A stretch of DNA of 64,000 bases from Pseudanabaena yagii GIHE-NHR1 (GTDB taxonomy: Bacteria; Cyanobacteriota; Cyanobacteriia; Pseudanabaenales; Pseudanabaenaceae). The position numbers and the translations under genes are program-made. Positions 51,382 to 60,977 of the stretch are shown here, one piece after another; position 1 is the first letter of the stretch; each line of letters begins with the position of its first letter. Location: the NCBI RefSeq assembly GCF_012863495.1, contig NZ_JAAVJL010000001.1, forward strand, positions 2,476,001 through 2,540,000, read 5' to 3'. A model generated the notes under the pieces. It worked only from the letters and a program-made list of their open reading frames with translations. It searched no databases and was not told the origin of the DNA.

Positions 51382-54009
51382 ATGACTCGCAAATCGTGGG
51401 ACAGCTATTTAGAATTGGGCTTTTGGGATGGAGAAAGCGACAAATCGAAAAAACATAAATCTTTTCAACTTCCGGGCGCAAAACCCCATTACAACCCCGA
51501 TCGCCCCGGACAGGTGGAACATATTGCCCTCGATTTAGTTCTGGATATTTCCCAGCAAACAATTACAGGAACTACTAAAATTCGTCTTCGTCCTGTGCGT
51601 GATGGCATCAAGGATTTGATTTTAGATGCGGTGAATTTGCGGATTGACTCGGTGGCAGTCACCGATCAAATCGAAGCTAAGCCCGATCCCGACAAAACCA
51701 AGAGCAAGTTTGACTATGATGGCGAATTCCTAAAAATCTATCTCAATGAACCCACTAAAGCAAATGTGCCTCTTGAGATTGCGATCGCCTATGCTGCTGT
51801 ACAACCTCAACGCGGTATTTACTTTGTCCAGCCTACGGAGCATCAACCCAATAAACCCACACAGGTCTGGACTCAGGGCGAAGATGAAGACTCGCGCTAT
51901 TGGTTCCCTTGCTTTGATTACCCCGGACAATTAGCAACTTCCGAAATTCGCATTCGTGTTCCCAAGGAATTTAACGTAATTTCCAATGGGGAATTAATTG
52001 AAGTTAAGGAACAGAAAAAAGAGAAAATTTATCACTGGTATCAAAAGGAAGTCCATCCTAGTTACTTGATGACCTTAGCGATCGGTGATTTTGTCGAAGT
52101 GAAAGACGAATGGAAAGGTAAACCTGTTACCTACTATGTAGACAAGTCTCGCACGGCTGATGAAGCCATCTTAACGATGGGCAAAACCCCACGCATGATT
52201 GAATTCTTCAGCGAGAAGTATGGCTATGATTACGCCTTTCCAAAATATGCTCAGGTTTGTGTAGCTGACTTTATTTTCGGTGGCATGGAAAATACTTCCG
52301 CAACTTTATTAACCGATCGCTGTGTTTTAGACCAGAGAGCCGCACTGGATAATCGCTCTAGTGAAAGCCTTGTTGCCCATGAATTAGCGCACCAATGGTT
52401 TGGTGATTTGGTGGTGATTAAGCATTGGTCGCACGCATGGGTGAAGGAAGGGGCGGCAACCTACGCAGAGGTGCTTTGGACAGACCATGAATATGGAGCT
52501 GAAGATGCTGCCTATTATCGTCTGGGGGAAGCTAGAAGCTATTTGGCAGAAGATCGCGATCGCTATCGTCGTCCGATGGTGACCCATGTCTATCGCGAGG
52601 CGATCGAGCTATATGATCGCCATATCTACGAGAAGGGCGGCTGTGTGTACCATATGCTGCGAACCGAACTCGGCGATGAGTTGTTCTGGAAAGCGATTCA
52701 TCATTTTGTGCGGACAAATGCCCATAAAACCGTTGAGACCATTGATTTATTAAGAGCGATCGAGGAGGCTACAGGACGCAATATTCTCTTCCTCTTTGAT
52801 CAATATGTCTTCCGTGGTGGACATCCTGAATACAAGGTAGGCTATAGCTGGGATAGTGATAATAACTTGGCGAAGGTCACAGTTTCCCAAACTCAGGATG
52901 AACTATTTGATTTAAAGATTCCCATTGGTTTTGGATTTGAAGATGTTGCGGAATCGCAGGTTTTCAAAGTGCGCGTATTTGAGAAAGAACAGTCTTTCTA
53001 TTTCCCCTTAAAGACTAAGCCCAAGTATATTAGCTTCGATCAAGGGAATCACTATCTCAAACAAGTTACTCTCGATTATGGTGTTGCCGAACTGAAGGCA
53101 GGCTTGCAGTCTGACCCCGATCCCCTTGCGCGTATCCAAGCGGCGGAAGCTTTGGCGAAAAAAGGAGGATTAGAGGCGGTGAAAGCCTTGGGTCAAGCCT
53201 TAATCGATGAACGCTTCTGGGGTGTGCGTGTGGAAATCGCTGAGAATCTTGCCTCGATTAAACTCGATCAAGCCTTTGAAGCCTTGGCTAAGGGATTGGA
53301 AGATCCCAATGCGAAGGTGAGAAATGCGGTTCTTAGTGGTCTAGCACAGAACAAGGTGCAGAAGAGTTTGGATTTGATTAAGCCCTTCATTAAGAAGGGA
53401 GATCCTAGCTATACCGTTGAAGCTACCGCCGCTAGATTGTCGGGCGAATTAGCCGCCGCTTTGAGTCATGAACGGGAACCTTCTAAGGTGGTCAAACTGT
53501 TGCAAACAGTTCTCAAAGAACGTGCAGGCTGGAATGAAGTAGTGCGTTCGGGCGCGATCGCAGGTTTAGCCAAAATTAAGGAATCCGATGAGGCGCTAGA
53601 AACCATCCTCAAATATACAGAACCCGATGTACCTCAGCCCTTGCGCCTAGCCTCCATTCGTGCCCTTGGTGCTATGGGCAAGTCGCAGACTAAACCCAAA
53701 ACCGAGAAAATCCTCAATCGCTTGCAGGTCATTTCCCAAGAGACATTCTTTTTAACCCAAATGGCAGTGGTTGGCGCTTTGGGACAAATTGATAGTGCGG
53801 GGGCAATTGGTGTGCTGCGATCGCTATCGGACTCTACGCCCGATGGTCGGGTGCGGCGGGTTGCTGATGAAGCAATTCAGCGTGTCCAAAAGGCGATCGG
53901 TAAGGATGCGGGTTTAAAGCAACTACGCGAAGAACTCGATCAATTGCGTAAGGATAATCAATCCCTCAAGAGTCGATTGGAAGCGATCGAAGCAAAGTCT
54001 AAACCATAA
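51382..54009 (+). CDS. M1 family aminopeptidase with HEAT repeats
   Basis: A zinc aminopeptidase of 875 residues. The substrate-recognition motif is a GGMEN variant of GAMEN (FIFGGMENTSATL). The zinc site is HELAHQWFGD (His333, His337) with Glu356 in KEGAATYAEV, exactly 18 residues after the HELAH end. Tyr in the catalytic domain also fits. The C-terminal ~250 residues carry HEAT/armadillo-like repeats (QAAEALAKKGGLEAVKALGQ; LAKGLEDPNAKVRNAVLSGL), and a short coiled coil ends the protein. There is no signal peptide, so it is cytosolic. It probably trims peptides; its specificity is not evident. Confidence 0.93.
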   Translation: MTRKSWDSYLELGFWDGESDKSKKHKSFQLPGAKPHYNPDRPGQVEHIALDLVLDISQQTITGTTKIRLRPVRDGIKDLILDAVNLRIDSVAVTDQIEAKPDPDKTKSKFDYDGEFLKIYLNEPTKANVPLEIAIAYAAVQPQRGIYFVQPTEHQPNKPTQVWTQGEDEDSRYWFPCFDYPGQLATSEIRIRVPKEFNVISNGELIEVKEQKKEKIYHWYQKEVHPSYLMTLAIGDFVEVKDEWKGKPVTYYVDKSRTADEAILTMGKTPRMIEFFSEKYGYDYAFPKYAQVCVADFIFGGMENTSATLLTDRCVLDQRAALDNRSSESLVAHELAHQWFGDLVVIKHWSHAWVKEGAATYAEVLWTDHEYGAEDAAYYRLGEARSYLAEDRDRYRRPMVTHVYREAIELYDRHIYEKGGCVYHMLRTELGDELFWKAIHHFVRTNAHKTVETIDLLRAIEEATGRNILFLFDQYVFRGGHPEYKVGYSWDSDNNLAKVTVSQTQDELFDLKIPIGFGFEDVAESQVFKVRVFEKEQSFYFPLKTKPKYISFDQGNHYLKQVTLDYGVAELKAGLQSDPDPLARIQAAEALAKKGGLEAVKALGQALIDERFWGVRVEIAENLASIKLDQAFEALAKGLEDPNAKVRNAVLSGLAQNKVQKSLDLIKPFIKKGDPSYTVEATAARLSGELAAALSHEREPSKVVKLLQTVLKERAGWNEVVRSGAIAGLAKIKESDEALETILKYTEPDVPQPLRLASIRALGAMGKSQTKPKTEKILNRLQVISQETFFLTQMAVVGALGQIDSAGAIGVLRSLSDSTPDGRVRRVADEAIQRVQKAIGKDAGLKQLREELDQLRKDNQSLKSRLEAIEAKSKP

Positions 54010-54010
54010 C

Positions 54011-54037
54011 AATAAAGCACCCATAGGGTGCTTTATT
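54011..54037 (+). terminator. terminator after the M1 peptidase gene
   Basis: AATAAAGCACCC around ATA, perfect 12-bp arms, followed by TTTTT. It starts one base after the stop codon. Confidence 0.85.
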
Positions 54038-54174
54038 TTTTAATCAAAAAAACACTGAGAGAATCCGTATTAGTGATGTAGCGTGAAGTAAGAAAAAATA
54101 TTAAGGTTAAGGAAGAAACCTAAAGATTCTTGTATCATAGCCGAGTTGCTTTAAGTGACCAGCAGTAGCGACAA

Positions 54175-54873
54175 ATGCAGAAAAGAATTCCTGTTAAGCT
54201 CCCAATTTCCCATGTTTTTAGCACTGCTGCGCGGACTGTCGCTGTTACAGCGATCGCTGGCTATCAGAAATTTATCTCACCCCATAAAGGATTTTCTTGC
54301 GCCCATCGCGTGCTCTATGGTTGCGAATCTTGCTCTCAATATTTTAAGCGAGTGATTGCCGAAGATGGGATTTTAGTGGCGATCGCCAATGCTAAAGGTC
54401 GCTTTCAGGAATGCCGTGAAGCCAATGAAATCTTAAAAGAGCGTCGAGCCAAATGTCAGTCAAGGCGGCGATATTATGCCAGTCGCTTAGCTTCAAATAC
54501 AATGACGATCGAAGTTGGTGAACCTGATGATTTAGGAGATACTGAGCCTACCGACGAGCCTCAAGAATCTCCAAATTCGGATAAACCTAAAATTGGTGGT
54601 TCGCGATGGGCATCTAAAAGGCGATCGCAAGCGACGAGTAATGGTGGCGAAGGTGGCAATAATTGCGGTAATTCCAATGACTGTAATGATTGTGCTAACT
54701 GTGCTGATTGTGCCGATGGTATGAGTGTGATGGACTGTGATAGTTTGAATTGTCCTGATTTAAGCTGTCCTGATCTTAACTGTGGCAATGCTGACTGTTT
54801 ATCGGGAATGGATTGCAGTGGTTGTGGCGATTGCGGCGATTGCGGTGGCGCGGATTGTGGTAGCTGTGGTTAG
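54175..54873 (+). CDS. yidD: YidD-domain protein with a long Cys-rich tail
   Basis: Residues 1-85 contain the YidD (membrane protein insertion efficiency factor) domain: AIAGYQKFISPHKGFSCAHR, then VLYGCESCSQYFKRVIAEDG. The family is normally ~70-100 residues. Here ~150 residues are added: a charged, Pro/Asp-rich linker, then a tail (161-232) with 16 cysteines spaced mostly 3 or 5 apart in NDC, ADC, LNC and GDC units (C164, 170, 173, 176, 179, 188, 193, 198, 203, 208, 214, 217, 220, 223, 228, 231). The tail has no known fold. It could bind metal or be disulfide-bonded. Confidence 0.88.
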   Translation: MQKRIPVKLPISHVFSTAARTVAVTAIAGYQKFISPHKGFSCAHRVLYGCESCSQYFKRVIAEDGILVAIANAKGRFQECREANEILKERRAKCQSRRRYYASRLASNTMTIEVGEPDDLGDTEPTDEPQESPNSDKPKIGGSRWASKRRSQATSNGGEGGNNCGNSNDCNDCANCADCADGMSVMDCDSLNCPDLSCPDLNCGNADCLSGMDCSGCGDCGDCGGADCGSCG

Positions 54874-54939
54874 GGAAACAATTCAAGATCCAGTTAAAGA
54901 TATTTTCCAGTATTTTCTCTAGAATTTTCTAAAAATTAT

Positions 54940-56691
54940 ATGATTGATCATGATGTACTAATTATTGGTGGTGGATTAGCAGGCTCTAGGGCAGCATTGT
55001 CCGTTGCCCAAAATTATCCTCATCTAAGTGTGGGCTTGATTTCTAAGGTGCATCCGATCCGATCGCATTCCGTTGCTGCCCAAGGGGGGATCGCCGCCTC
55101 GCTCAAAAATGTGGATAATGATGATTGGCTCACCCATGCTTTCGATACGATTAAGGGTTCCGATTATCTCGCCGATCAGAATTCTGTACAGGTTTTAACT
55201 CAATCAGCTCCCGAAGTAATTATTGATTTGGAACATTTAGGAGTTCTCTTTTCCCGTGCCGAAGATGGGAAGATTGCCCAAAGACCCTTTGGCGGACATA
55301 CCTATAGTCGTGCTTGCTATGCCGCCGACAAAACGGGCCATGCGATTTTGCACGAATTGGTAATGAATCTCCGACGACTCGGTGGCACGATTTACCAAGA
55401 ATGGTATGTCATGGATTTAGTTTATGAAGATGGCACAAATGGAACTGAAGTCAAGGGTGTTGTCGCCTATAGTTTGGAAACTTCACAAATAGAAGTGTTT
55501 CGGGCTAAGGCAGTATTAATGGCAACAGGAGGCTATGGGCGCGTTTTTAATACCACCTCTAACGATCTTGCTTCAACAGGGGATGGATTATGTTTGACCG
55601 CAAATATTGGCTTGCCTTTGCAAGATATGGAATTTGTGCAGTTCCATCCAACGGGTTTATATCCTGTGGGGGTGCTGATTTCGGAAGCGGTGCGTGGTGA
55701 GGGAGCCTATTTGATTAATGATTTAGGTGATCGCTTTATGGCAAATTACCCCATCAGCAAAAATCGAATGGAACTATCGCCTCGTGATATTACATCGCGC
55801 AATATTGCCTGCGAAATTATGGAGGGTCGCGGTATTAATGGCGGTAATTATGTATATCTCGATGTTCGCCATTTAGGAAGAGAAAAGATCCTCAGTCGTA
55901 TTCCCTTTGCAAGGGAGGAAGGTTTGCGCCTAGCAGGTGTGGACTGTATCGATCATCCTTTGCCTGTGCGCCCCACTGCCCATTACTCTATGGGGGGCAT
56001 TCCTACTAATATCAATTGTCAAGTACTTGGCGTAGATAGCCAGCCGATCGCAGGATTTTTTGCCGCAGGGGAAACAGCTTGTGTGTCCGTACATGGAGCA
56101 AACCGCTTAGGTGCAAATTCACTGTTAGAGTGTGTAGTTTTCGGTAAACGTGCAGGTGAAAAACTGGGCGAATATGTCAGCGATCGCCCCATGCCTAAGA
56201 TCGTGTCGCGCCCCTACCTAATCGATGCCGACACCAAGCTCAAAAGGATGTTAGCCAAACAAGGTACATCCCGCATTGCCGATATTCGCCAACAATTGCA
56301 GGATACGATGACCGAGCATTGTGGCATCTTCCGCGATGATCAACGCCTCAAAGATGGTTTACAAAAAATTCAAACTATTTGCGATCGCTATGATCATGAT
56401 TTGCTCGTTGATGATCGCAGTACGGTTTTTAATATGGAACTGATGCAGGCGATCGAATTACGCAGCTTGCTCACCGTCGGCGAAATTATTATGTCCAGTG
56501 CTTTATCCCGCAAAGAAAGCAGGGGCGCACATTCCCGCGAAGACTATCCCAGCCGCGATGATGCTAATTACCTGAAACATACTCTGGGTTACGTAGAAAA
56601 TGGTCAGGTCAAAACTAGCGATCGCCCCGTTGATATGAGCTTACAAAACATTGATCGCGATCGCTTTACACCTCAAGAACGCAAGTATTAA
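54940..56691 (+). CDS. sdhA: succinate dehydrogenase flavoprotein subunit
   Basis: SdhA (or fumarate reductase flavoprotein) oxidises succinate and carries covalent FAD. The 583-residue protein has the FAD Rossmann motif [17 protein letters not shown], the FAD-His segment [16 protein letters not shown], and [20 protein letters not shown]. The catalytic Arg region is GMRLGA-like [14 protein letters not shown], with [16 protein letters not shown] before it. The C-terminal capping helices also fit. No sdhB is adjacent; in many cyanobacteria the sdh genes are scattered. Aspartate oxidase (NadB) is a less likely alternative because of the closing [20 protein letters not shown] segment and the length. 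Confidence 0.9.
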   Translation: MIDHDVLIIGGGLAGSRAALSVAQNYPHLSVGLISKVHPIRSHSVAAQGGIAASLKNVDNDDWLTHAFDTIKGSDYLADQNSVQVLTQSAPEVIIDLEHLGVLFSRAEDGKIAQRPFGGHTYSRACYAADKTGHAILHELVMNLRRLGGTIYQEWYVMDLVYEDGTNGTEVKGVVAYSLETSQIEVFRAKAVLMATGGYGRVFNTTSNDLASTGDGLCLTANIGLPLQDMEFVQFHPTGLYPVGVLISEAVRGEGAYLINDLGDRFMANYPISKNRMELSPRDITSRNIACEIMEGRGINGGNYVYLDVRHLGREKILSRIPFAREEGLRLAGVDCIDHPLPVRPTAHYSMGGIPTNINCQVLGVDSQPIAGFFAAGETACVSVHGANRLGANSLLECVVFGKRAGEKLGEYVSDRPMPKIVSRPYLIDADTKLKRMLAKQGTSRIADIRQQLQDTMTEHCGIFRDDQRLKDGLQKIQTICDRYDHDLLVDDRSTVFNMELMQAIELRSLLTVGEIIMSSALSRKESRGAHSREDYPSRDDANYLKHTLGYVENGQVKTSDRPVDMSLQNIDRDRFTPQERKY

Positions 56692-56702
56692 GCTATATAT
56701 TT

Positions 56703-56733
56703 TTGAAAGGGGCGCAAAGTGCCCCCTTTCAGA
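56703..56733 (+). terminator. terminator after sdhA
   Basis: CTGAAAGGGGGC-type hairpin (TTTGAAAGGGGCGC around AAA, with GTGCCCCCTTTCA), a few bases past the sdhA stop. Confidence 0.7.
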
Positions 56734-56839
56734 ATTAGATTTCTTGCTTTTGTGGTTGTCGAAAATAACTGCAAAACCACGATAGGAGCTATGCTTGATA
56801 GAGATTAGAGTTTACTGACTTTGCGAGTAACGATTAACC

Positions 56840-57700
56840 GTGGCGATCGACGAATTTATAAAACTGCTGGATCAAGGCGTAAATAACTGGAACAGATGGC
56901 GAGAAACTCATCCTGATATTCGCGGTGTTGATCTCAGTGAAATTCAGTTAGAGGGTATTGACCTATCTGGCATTGATCTCAGTATGGTGAATTTGCGTGG
57001 GGCAAGACTACGGGATGTCAATCTGTCCTCTGCTAATTTGCGTGGTTCAGACTTGAGCATGGCAAATCTCCGAGGTGTCGATCTCAGTGGTGCAAATCTT
57101 AGCTCATCGCATCTCAGTATGATTTGCCTAAGTGAGGCGAATCTCAGTAATACCAATTTAAGTGGTGCTGACTTGCGCGGCTCCAATCTCCGTCTTGCAA
57201 ACCTCGATCGCGCTGATTTATCAACCGCGAAGCTGAATATGTCCAGCTTGAATGGTGTCAGCATGATTGGCGCAATTCTGATTGGGGCAAATCTCAGTCG
57301 TGCTGAGCTACGTGAAGCCAATCTAGCTGGAACTGATTTTAGTCGCGCTAACCTAAGCGAAGCCGATCTCTCCCACAGTAATCTTAATGTTGCGGCTTTG
57401 GTGGGTGCAGATTTGATTGGTGCAACCCTTGTGGATATTGATCTCAGTGAGTCCAATCTTTGCCGCGCTAATTTGATTGGGGCAAATCTCTATCGCGCTA
57501 ATCTCTGTGGCTGCGATCTGATTGGTGCAGATATGCGGGGCACAAATTGCAGTGAAGCCTATTTTATTGGTGCAGATTTAAGTCGTGCAGATCTGAATCG
57601 TGCCGAGTTTACTGGCTCCAATCTCAGCAAAACTAACTTTACTGGTGCAAATACCGAAACCACCGATTTTCAAGATGCCATTCTGCCAGATGTTTGGTAA
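56840..57700 (+). CDS. pentapeptide-repeat protein
   Basis: After a ~35-residue helical start (GTG start, AIDEFIKLLDQGVNNWNRWR) the rest of the 286 residues is a nearly uninterrupted series of A(D/N)LXX repeats (SSANLRGSDLSMANL; GADLIGATL). They form a right-handed quadrilateral beta-helix. Such proteins are very common in cyanobacteria with mostly unknown roles; some mimic DNA and inhibit gyrase, but nothing here points to that. There is no signal peptide or membrane span. A terminator (57706-57726) follows. Confidence 0.9.
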   Translation: MAIDEFIKLLDQGVNNWNRWRETHPDIRGVDLSEIQLEGIDLSGIDLSMVNLRGARLRDVNLSSANLRGSDLSMANLRGVDLSGANLSSSHLSMICLSEANLSNTNLSGADLRGSNLRLANLDRADLSTAKLNMSSLNGVSMIGAILIGANLSRAELREANLAGTDFSRANLSEADLSHSNLNVAALVGADLIGATLVDIDLSESNLCRANLIGANLYRANLCGCDLIGADMRGTNCSEAYFIGADLSRADLNRAEFTGSNLSKTNFTGANTETTDFQDAILPDVW

Positions 57701-57705
57701 TACCT

Positions 57706-57726
57706 AAAAAGGGCGTAGCCCTTTTT
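57706..57726. terminator. terminator after the pentapeptide gene
   Basis: AAAAAGGGC around GTA, 9-bp perfect arms with T-runs. Confidence 0.8.
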
Positions 57727-57790
57727 ACTTTTTAGGCTTGAAAACGTTTTTTTATCGCTATCGTCACTCGTGTTAAGACAAAATCAAACC

Positions 57791-57835
57791 ATAAGAAGAG
57801 AGGGGCGGCGCAAAGCGCCGCCCCTCTCTTCTTAT
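57791..57835. terminator. 21-bp perfect palindrome overlapping the M23 gene stop
   Basis: Arms ATAAGAAGAGAGGGGCGGCG-C around AAA, perfect over 21 bases. The TAA of the minus-strand M23 gene (57832-57834) is in the right arm. Confidence 0.85.
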
Positions 57836-58980
57836 AAATAAGCCGCAGGATCAATGGGTTCACCATTAGCACGTAACTCAAAGTGTAAATGGGGACCCGT
57901 GGAAAATCCCGTCGAGCCAACGGCAGCGATCGGTTGTCCTTTCTCGACGACATCCCCATCTTTGACATATAAATCACTACAGTGTCCATAGAGTGTAGTC
58001 ATGCCATTGCCATGATCGATGATCACCGCATTGCCATAGCCTCCATACCAATCTGCATAAATGACTCTACCTTGAGCACTGGCATAAATTAAGCTGCCGT
58101 AGTCTGCGCCAAAGTCGATGCCAGCATGAAAGCGTTCAGTACCTAAAATTGGGTGTGTGCGCCAACCAAAATTGCTGGTAACATGACCAATCGTGGGATA
58201 CATCAGTTGACCTGTACCTGGAGGTAAGATTACGCCAGAATAGGGCTGGACTTTTGCCATGATAATTTGTGACAGGCGGCGAGAATCTTCGGCGAGACGA
58301 TCTTCCGCTTGTTCGAGGGCTTTGCGATCGCTCTTGAGTCGCTCAATAGTATTTTGTTGGGCAACTGCTTCCGCTTCGATATTTGATTTTTGATACTTCA
58401 GCTTTTGGGTTAATAGCTCAATCTCATTTTTCTGAGCAACTACTTGATTACGCTGCTTTTCGACTCGTTCCGATTTTTGGGTCAAGTCTGCCAGTAACTT
58501 GCGATCGCTATTATAAATGCGCTCAATCTGCCGACGACGATCGGCAAACTGATTGAGATCCCGACTACTGAGCAGTGTTACCCACCAGCGTTGCAACTGT
58601 TGCCTTTGTAAATAGCGTAGACGTGCAGAAGTTGCATCACGCTTTTTATTGAGGTCATATTCTAGTTCTTGGAGCTTTGTGCTCAGATTTTGTAATTGAC
58701 TGCGAGCTTGACGGATTTTTTTCTCATTTTCTTGGATCTGCGCCTCCGTAACCCTGACATTTTTTTTGAGGGCTGCAAGACGCGATTCCGCGGGCTTGGT
58801 TAGCGCATTAATTTGTTCTTGTTGCTTTTGAATGATTTGACGCTGTTGATCGACAAAGTTTTGATAGTTTTTGAGTTCATCCACAGACTGAGCTTGCACT
58901 GGCTCCCCTTGCCCCAGCATTAAGCAGCAGCCAATGGCGATCAGCACAGTTAGCAATGCTAACCGCAAAAATCGGCGCAT
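57832..58980 (-). CDS. M23 (LytM) peptidase with coiled coil, EnvC-like
   Basis: Signal peptide (MRRFLRLALLTVLIA then a Gly/Gln segment, cut after AQA-like VQAQS), a ~180-residue coiled-coil region, and a C-terminal LytM domain: HAGIDFGADYGSLIYASAQG, GYGNAVIIDHGNGMTTLYGH, and GPHLHFELR. The zinc ligands His (HAGID) and Asp in the first motif and HLH in the last are present. It either cuts peptidoglycan or activates amidases at division. ATG 58980 is chosen because AAGGGAG precedes it at 5 bases and it starts the signal peptide; longer frames to 59103 lack support. Confidence 0.9.
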   Translation of the reverse strand: MRRFLRLALLTVLIAIGCCLMLGQGEPVQAQSVDELKNYQNFVDQQRQIIQKQQEQINALTKPAESRLAALKKNVRVTEAQIQENEKKIRQARSQLQNLSTKLQELEYDLNKKRDATSARLRYLQRQQLQRWWVTLLSSRDLNQFADRRRQIERIYNSDRKLLADLTQKSERVEKQRNQVVAQKNEIELLTQKLKYQKSNIEAEAVAQQNTIERLKSDRKALEQAEDRLAEDSRRLSQIIMAKVQPYSGVILPPGTGQLMYPTIGHVTSNFGWRTHPILGTERFHAGIDFGADYGSLIYASAQGRVIYADWYGGYGNAVIIDHGNGMTTLYGHCSDLYVKDGDVVEKGQPIAAVGSTGFSTGPHLHFELRANGEPIDPAAYL

Positions 58981-59404
58981 CACTCCCTTGCTTAGTCTTT
59001 GCGCCAATTGAAAGATTGTTTCACCATTGATTGGAAAATGTTTACTAGTCATATCTTGCCAATTTATGTGCCAGTTTATTTGCCAACAAAGGCGATCGCG
59101 CATTCAGTCCACCAAGTTCCACAAACAAGTCCACAAACTAGGGCAAGATTTTAACCGTATTTTGACATTAATAAAAGCCTAGATTTAGCGTGACTCTCCC
59201 TTGAGTAGCGATCGCGTATAGAATTTTGCAAGTTTTAACTTTTAATAATATTTCTGTATCTTTTAATACTAAAATCTACATATATACTTTTCCCATGACA
59301 TAATTAACGAAGCTAAATAAACTTTGGCTCTTAAAAAACTATTTAAAAACGCAATTTAAATAACTAATTTAGTAAAACTGCTTCAAACTTGCAGAGACAA
59401 AGCT
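58981..59404. other. 424-base intergenic region
   Basis: AT-rich divergent interval between the M23 gene and a small unknown gene. I see no gene, hairpin of note or known operator. Confidence 0.5.
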
Positions 59405-59644
59405 ATGACAACCACCACACATCCTCGTACTTATCAAGCCACTCAAAATACAAAGCAGTCTCGTTATCTGCAATGTCTTCAACCCTTGCCTTCTACTTGG
59501 GTAACATTGCTAGAGCCACCTGCATCTAGTAGCTATGATGAGGCGTTGCTGATGTGTCAATATCCTGATGGTCAATGGGCTGCATGGATACCAGATCTGG
59601 GGGAAATTAAATTACATTCGGGTCAATTTTGTAGGATGTCATAG
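59405..59644 (+). CDS. small hypothetical cyanobacterial protein
   Basis: 79 residues, soluble. After a Thr-rich start it has RYLQCLQPLPSTWVTLLEPP, then ASSSYDEALLMCQYPDGQWA and AWIPDLGEIKLHSGQFCR. I recall short cyanobacterial proteins with the same LQPLP-W-LLEPP-SSYDEALL pattern but no function. It lies upstream of a GT4 gene and is followed by a terminator, so it is likely separately transcribed. Confidence 0.6.
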   Translation: MTTTTHPRTYQATQNTKQSRYLQCLQPLPSTWVTLLEPPASSSYDEALLMCQYPDGQWAAWIPDLGEIKLHSGQFCRMS

Positions 59645-59649
59645 TTTAT

Positions 59650-59680
59650 AAAAAAGGAGGTGCTAAGCGCCTCCTTTTTT
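59650..59680. terminator. terminator between small unknown gene and GT4 gene
   Basis: AAAAAAGGAGGTGC around TAA, with GCGCCTCCTTTTTT; one mismatch, T-rich end. The core GGAGGTGC also occurs in the terminator at 34474-34510. Confidence 0.82.
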
Positions 59681-59691
59681 GTAGTGAGGAT

Positions 59692-60867
59692 ATGACCAAA
59701 TCTCAACATATTCATCTCTGGATTCCTGAACTTTTTTGTACCAAGGGGGGGATTCAAGTATTTTCAGGTTTTTTATTGCAAGCGTTCCAGTCTCTATACC
59801 CTGAGTCTAATTTAAGTATTTTCCTCAAAAATGACTCAGGGGAAGTAATGCAGCAAAAAATTAGCCAAGAAGTTAGCCAAGATAGTCGTAGCAACTGGTC
59901 ACGGACGCAAATCTATGGTGCAGGAGCGATCCCATCACCTATTAGAACTTTATTTTTTGCTTGGCAGTTGATGAGCTTAGCGATCACCCAAAAGCCAGAT
60001 CTGATCATTACGACGCACCTAAATTTTGCACCGATCGCTTTTATCCTCAAAAAAATAATTGGTACGAAATATATTGCGATCGCCCATGGGGTTGAAGCAT
60101 GGGATATTCAAAATCCTTTATTAAAAAAATCGCTACAGACTGCGGACTTAATTCTTGCGGTCAGTAACTTCACGCGCGATCGCCTCTGTCAACAACAGGG
60201 GTTATCCCCTGAAAAAGTGGGAGTTTTACATAATACTTTTGATGCAAATGCTTGGGAAATTAGAGAGAAGCCCGCACATTTATTACAAAAATATGGGTTA
60301 AATGCTCAGCAAAAAATTATCCTCACAGTATCTCGCCTTGTCGCCTCAGAAAAATACAAAGGCTATGATCGCATTCTTGAGGTACTACCCATTATTCGGC
60401 GATCTATTCCTGATATCCATTACATCATTGTTGGCAAAGGTAGCGATCGCGATCGGCTCACCCAAATTATTCAACAAAATAATCTCCAAACCCATGTCAC
60501 TCTCGCAGGCTTCATCCCCGACGAAGATTTATGCGATTACTATAATCTATGCGATTTGTTTGCTATGCCTAGTAAAAGAGAAGGATTTGGGATAGTCTAT
60601 TTAGAAGCTCTAGCCTCTGGTAAAGCTGTCTTAGGAGGAAACTTAGATGGGGCTGTTGATGCTTTATGTCAAGGAGAGATTGGGGCACTAATTAACCCAG
60701 ATAACTTATACGAACTTGTGGAAGTAATTACCAAAATCCTATCAGGCAAACATGATAATCCTCTAATCTACCAACCGCAAAAATTACGACAATCCGTAAT
60801 TACCAAATTTGGGTTTGAGCATTTTCAGCATAGTCTATCTAGTTATTTATCAAGTTTTCTCAACTAA
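59692..60867 (+). CDS. family 4 glycosyltransferase
   Basis: A 391-residue GT-B enzyme. The N-terminal acceptor domain begins IHLWIPELFCTKGGIQVFSG. The C-terminal donor domain has KIILTVSRLVASEKYKGYDR, then YIIVGKGSDRDRLTQII, LAGFIPDEDLCDYYNLCDLF, and the EX7E signature in MPSKREGFGIVYLEALASGK. It has no membrane anchor. It starts the second glycan cluster, with asnB and another GT4 downstream, all co-directional, suggesting polysaccharide synthesis. Confidence 0.93.
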   Translation: MTKSQHIHLWIPELFCTKGGIQVFSGFLLQAFQSLYPESNLSIFLKNDSGEVMQQKISQEVSQDSRSNWSRTQIYGAGAIPSPIRTLFFAWQLMSLAITQKPDLIITTHLNFAPIAFILKKIIGTKYIAIAHGVEAWDIQNPLLKKSLQTADLILAVSNFTRDRLCQQQGLSPEKVGVLHNTFDANAWEIREKPAHLLQKYGLNAQQKIILTVSRLVASEKYKGYDRILEVLPIIRRSIPDIHYIIVGKGSDRDRLTQIIQQNNLQTHVTLAGFIPDEDLCDYYNLCDLFAMPSKREGFGIVYLEALASGKAVLGGNLDGAVDALCQGEIGALINPDNLYELVEVITKILSGKHDNPLIYQPQKLRQSVITKFGFEHFQHSLSSYLSSFLN

Positions 60868-60977
60868 CCTTTAAATTCAACTTTTACACATCAAATGTAT
60901 GCTTTTTAGATGCGTTCACCTTCCAAAAATAAAAGCAGCATTGTGTGTTTGCTCAGCTTGGAGCTAGGGAACAGACC

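Noticed and set aside
54940-56691. L-aspartate oxidase (NadB)
   Set aside because: It shares the flavoprotein fold, but length and C-terminal features fit SdhA better.
56944-57456. 170-codon minus-strand frame opposite the pentapeptide gene
   Set aside because: Its Arg/Ser-rich composition is simply the complement of the pentapeptide repeats.
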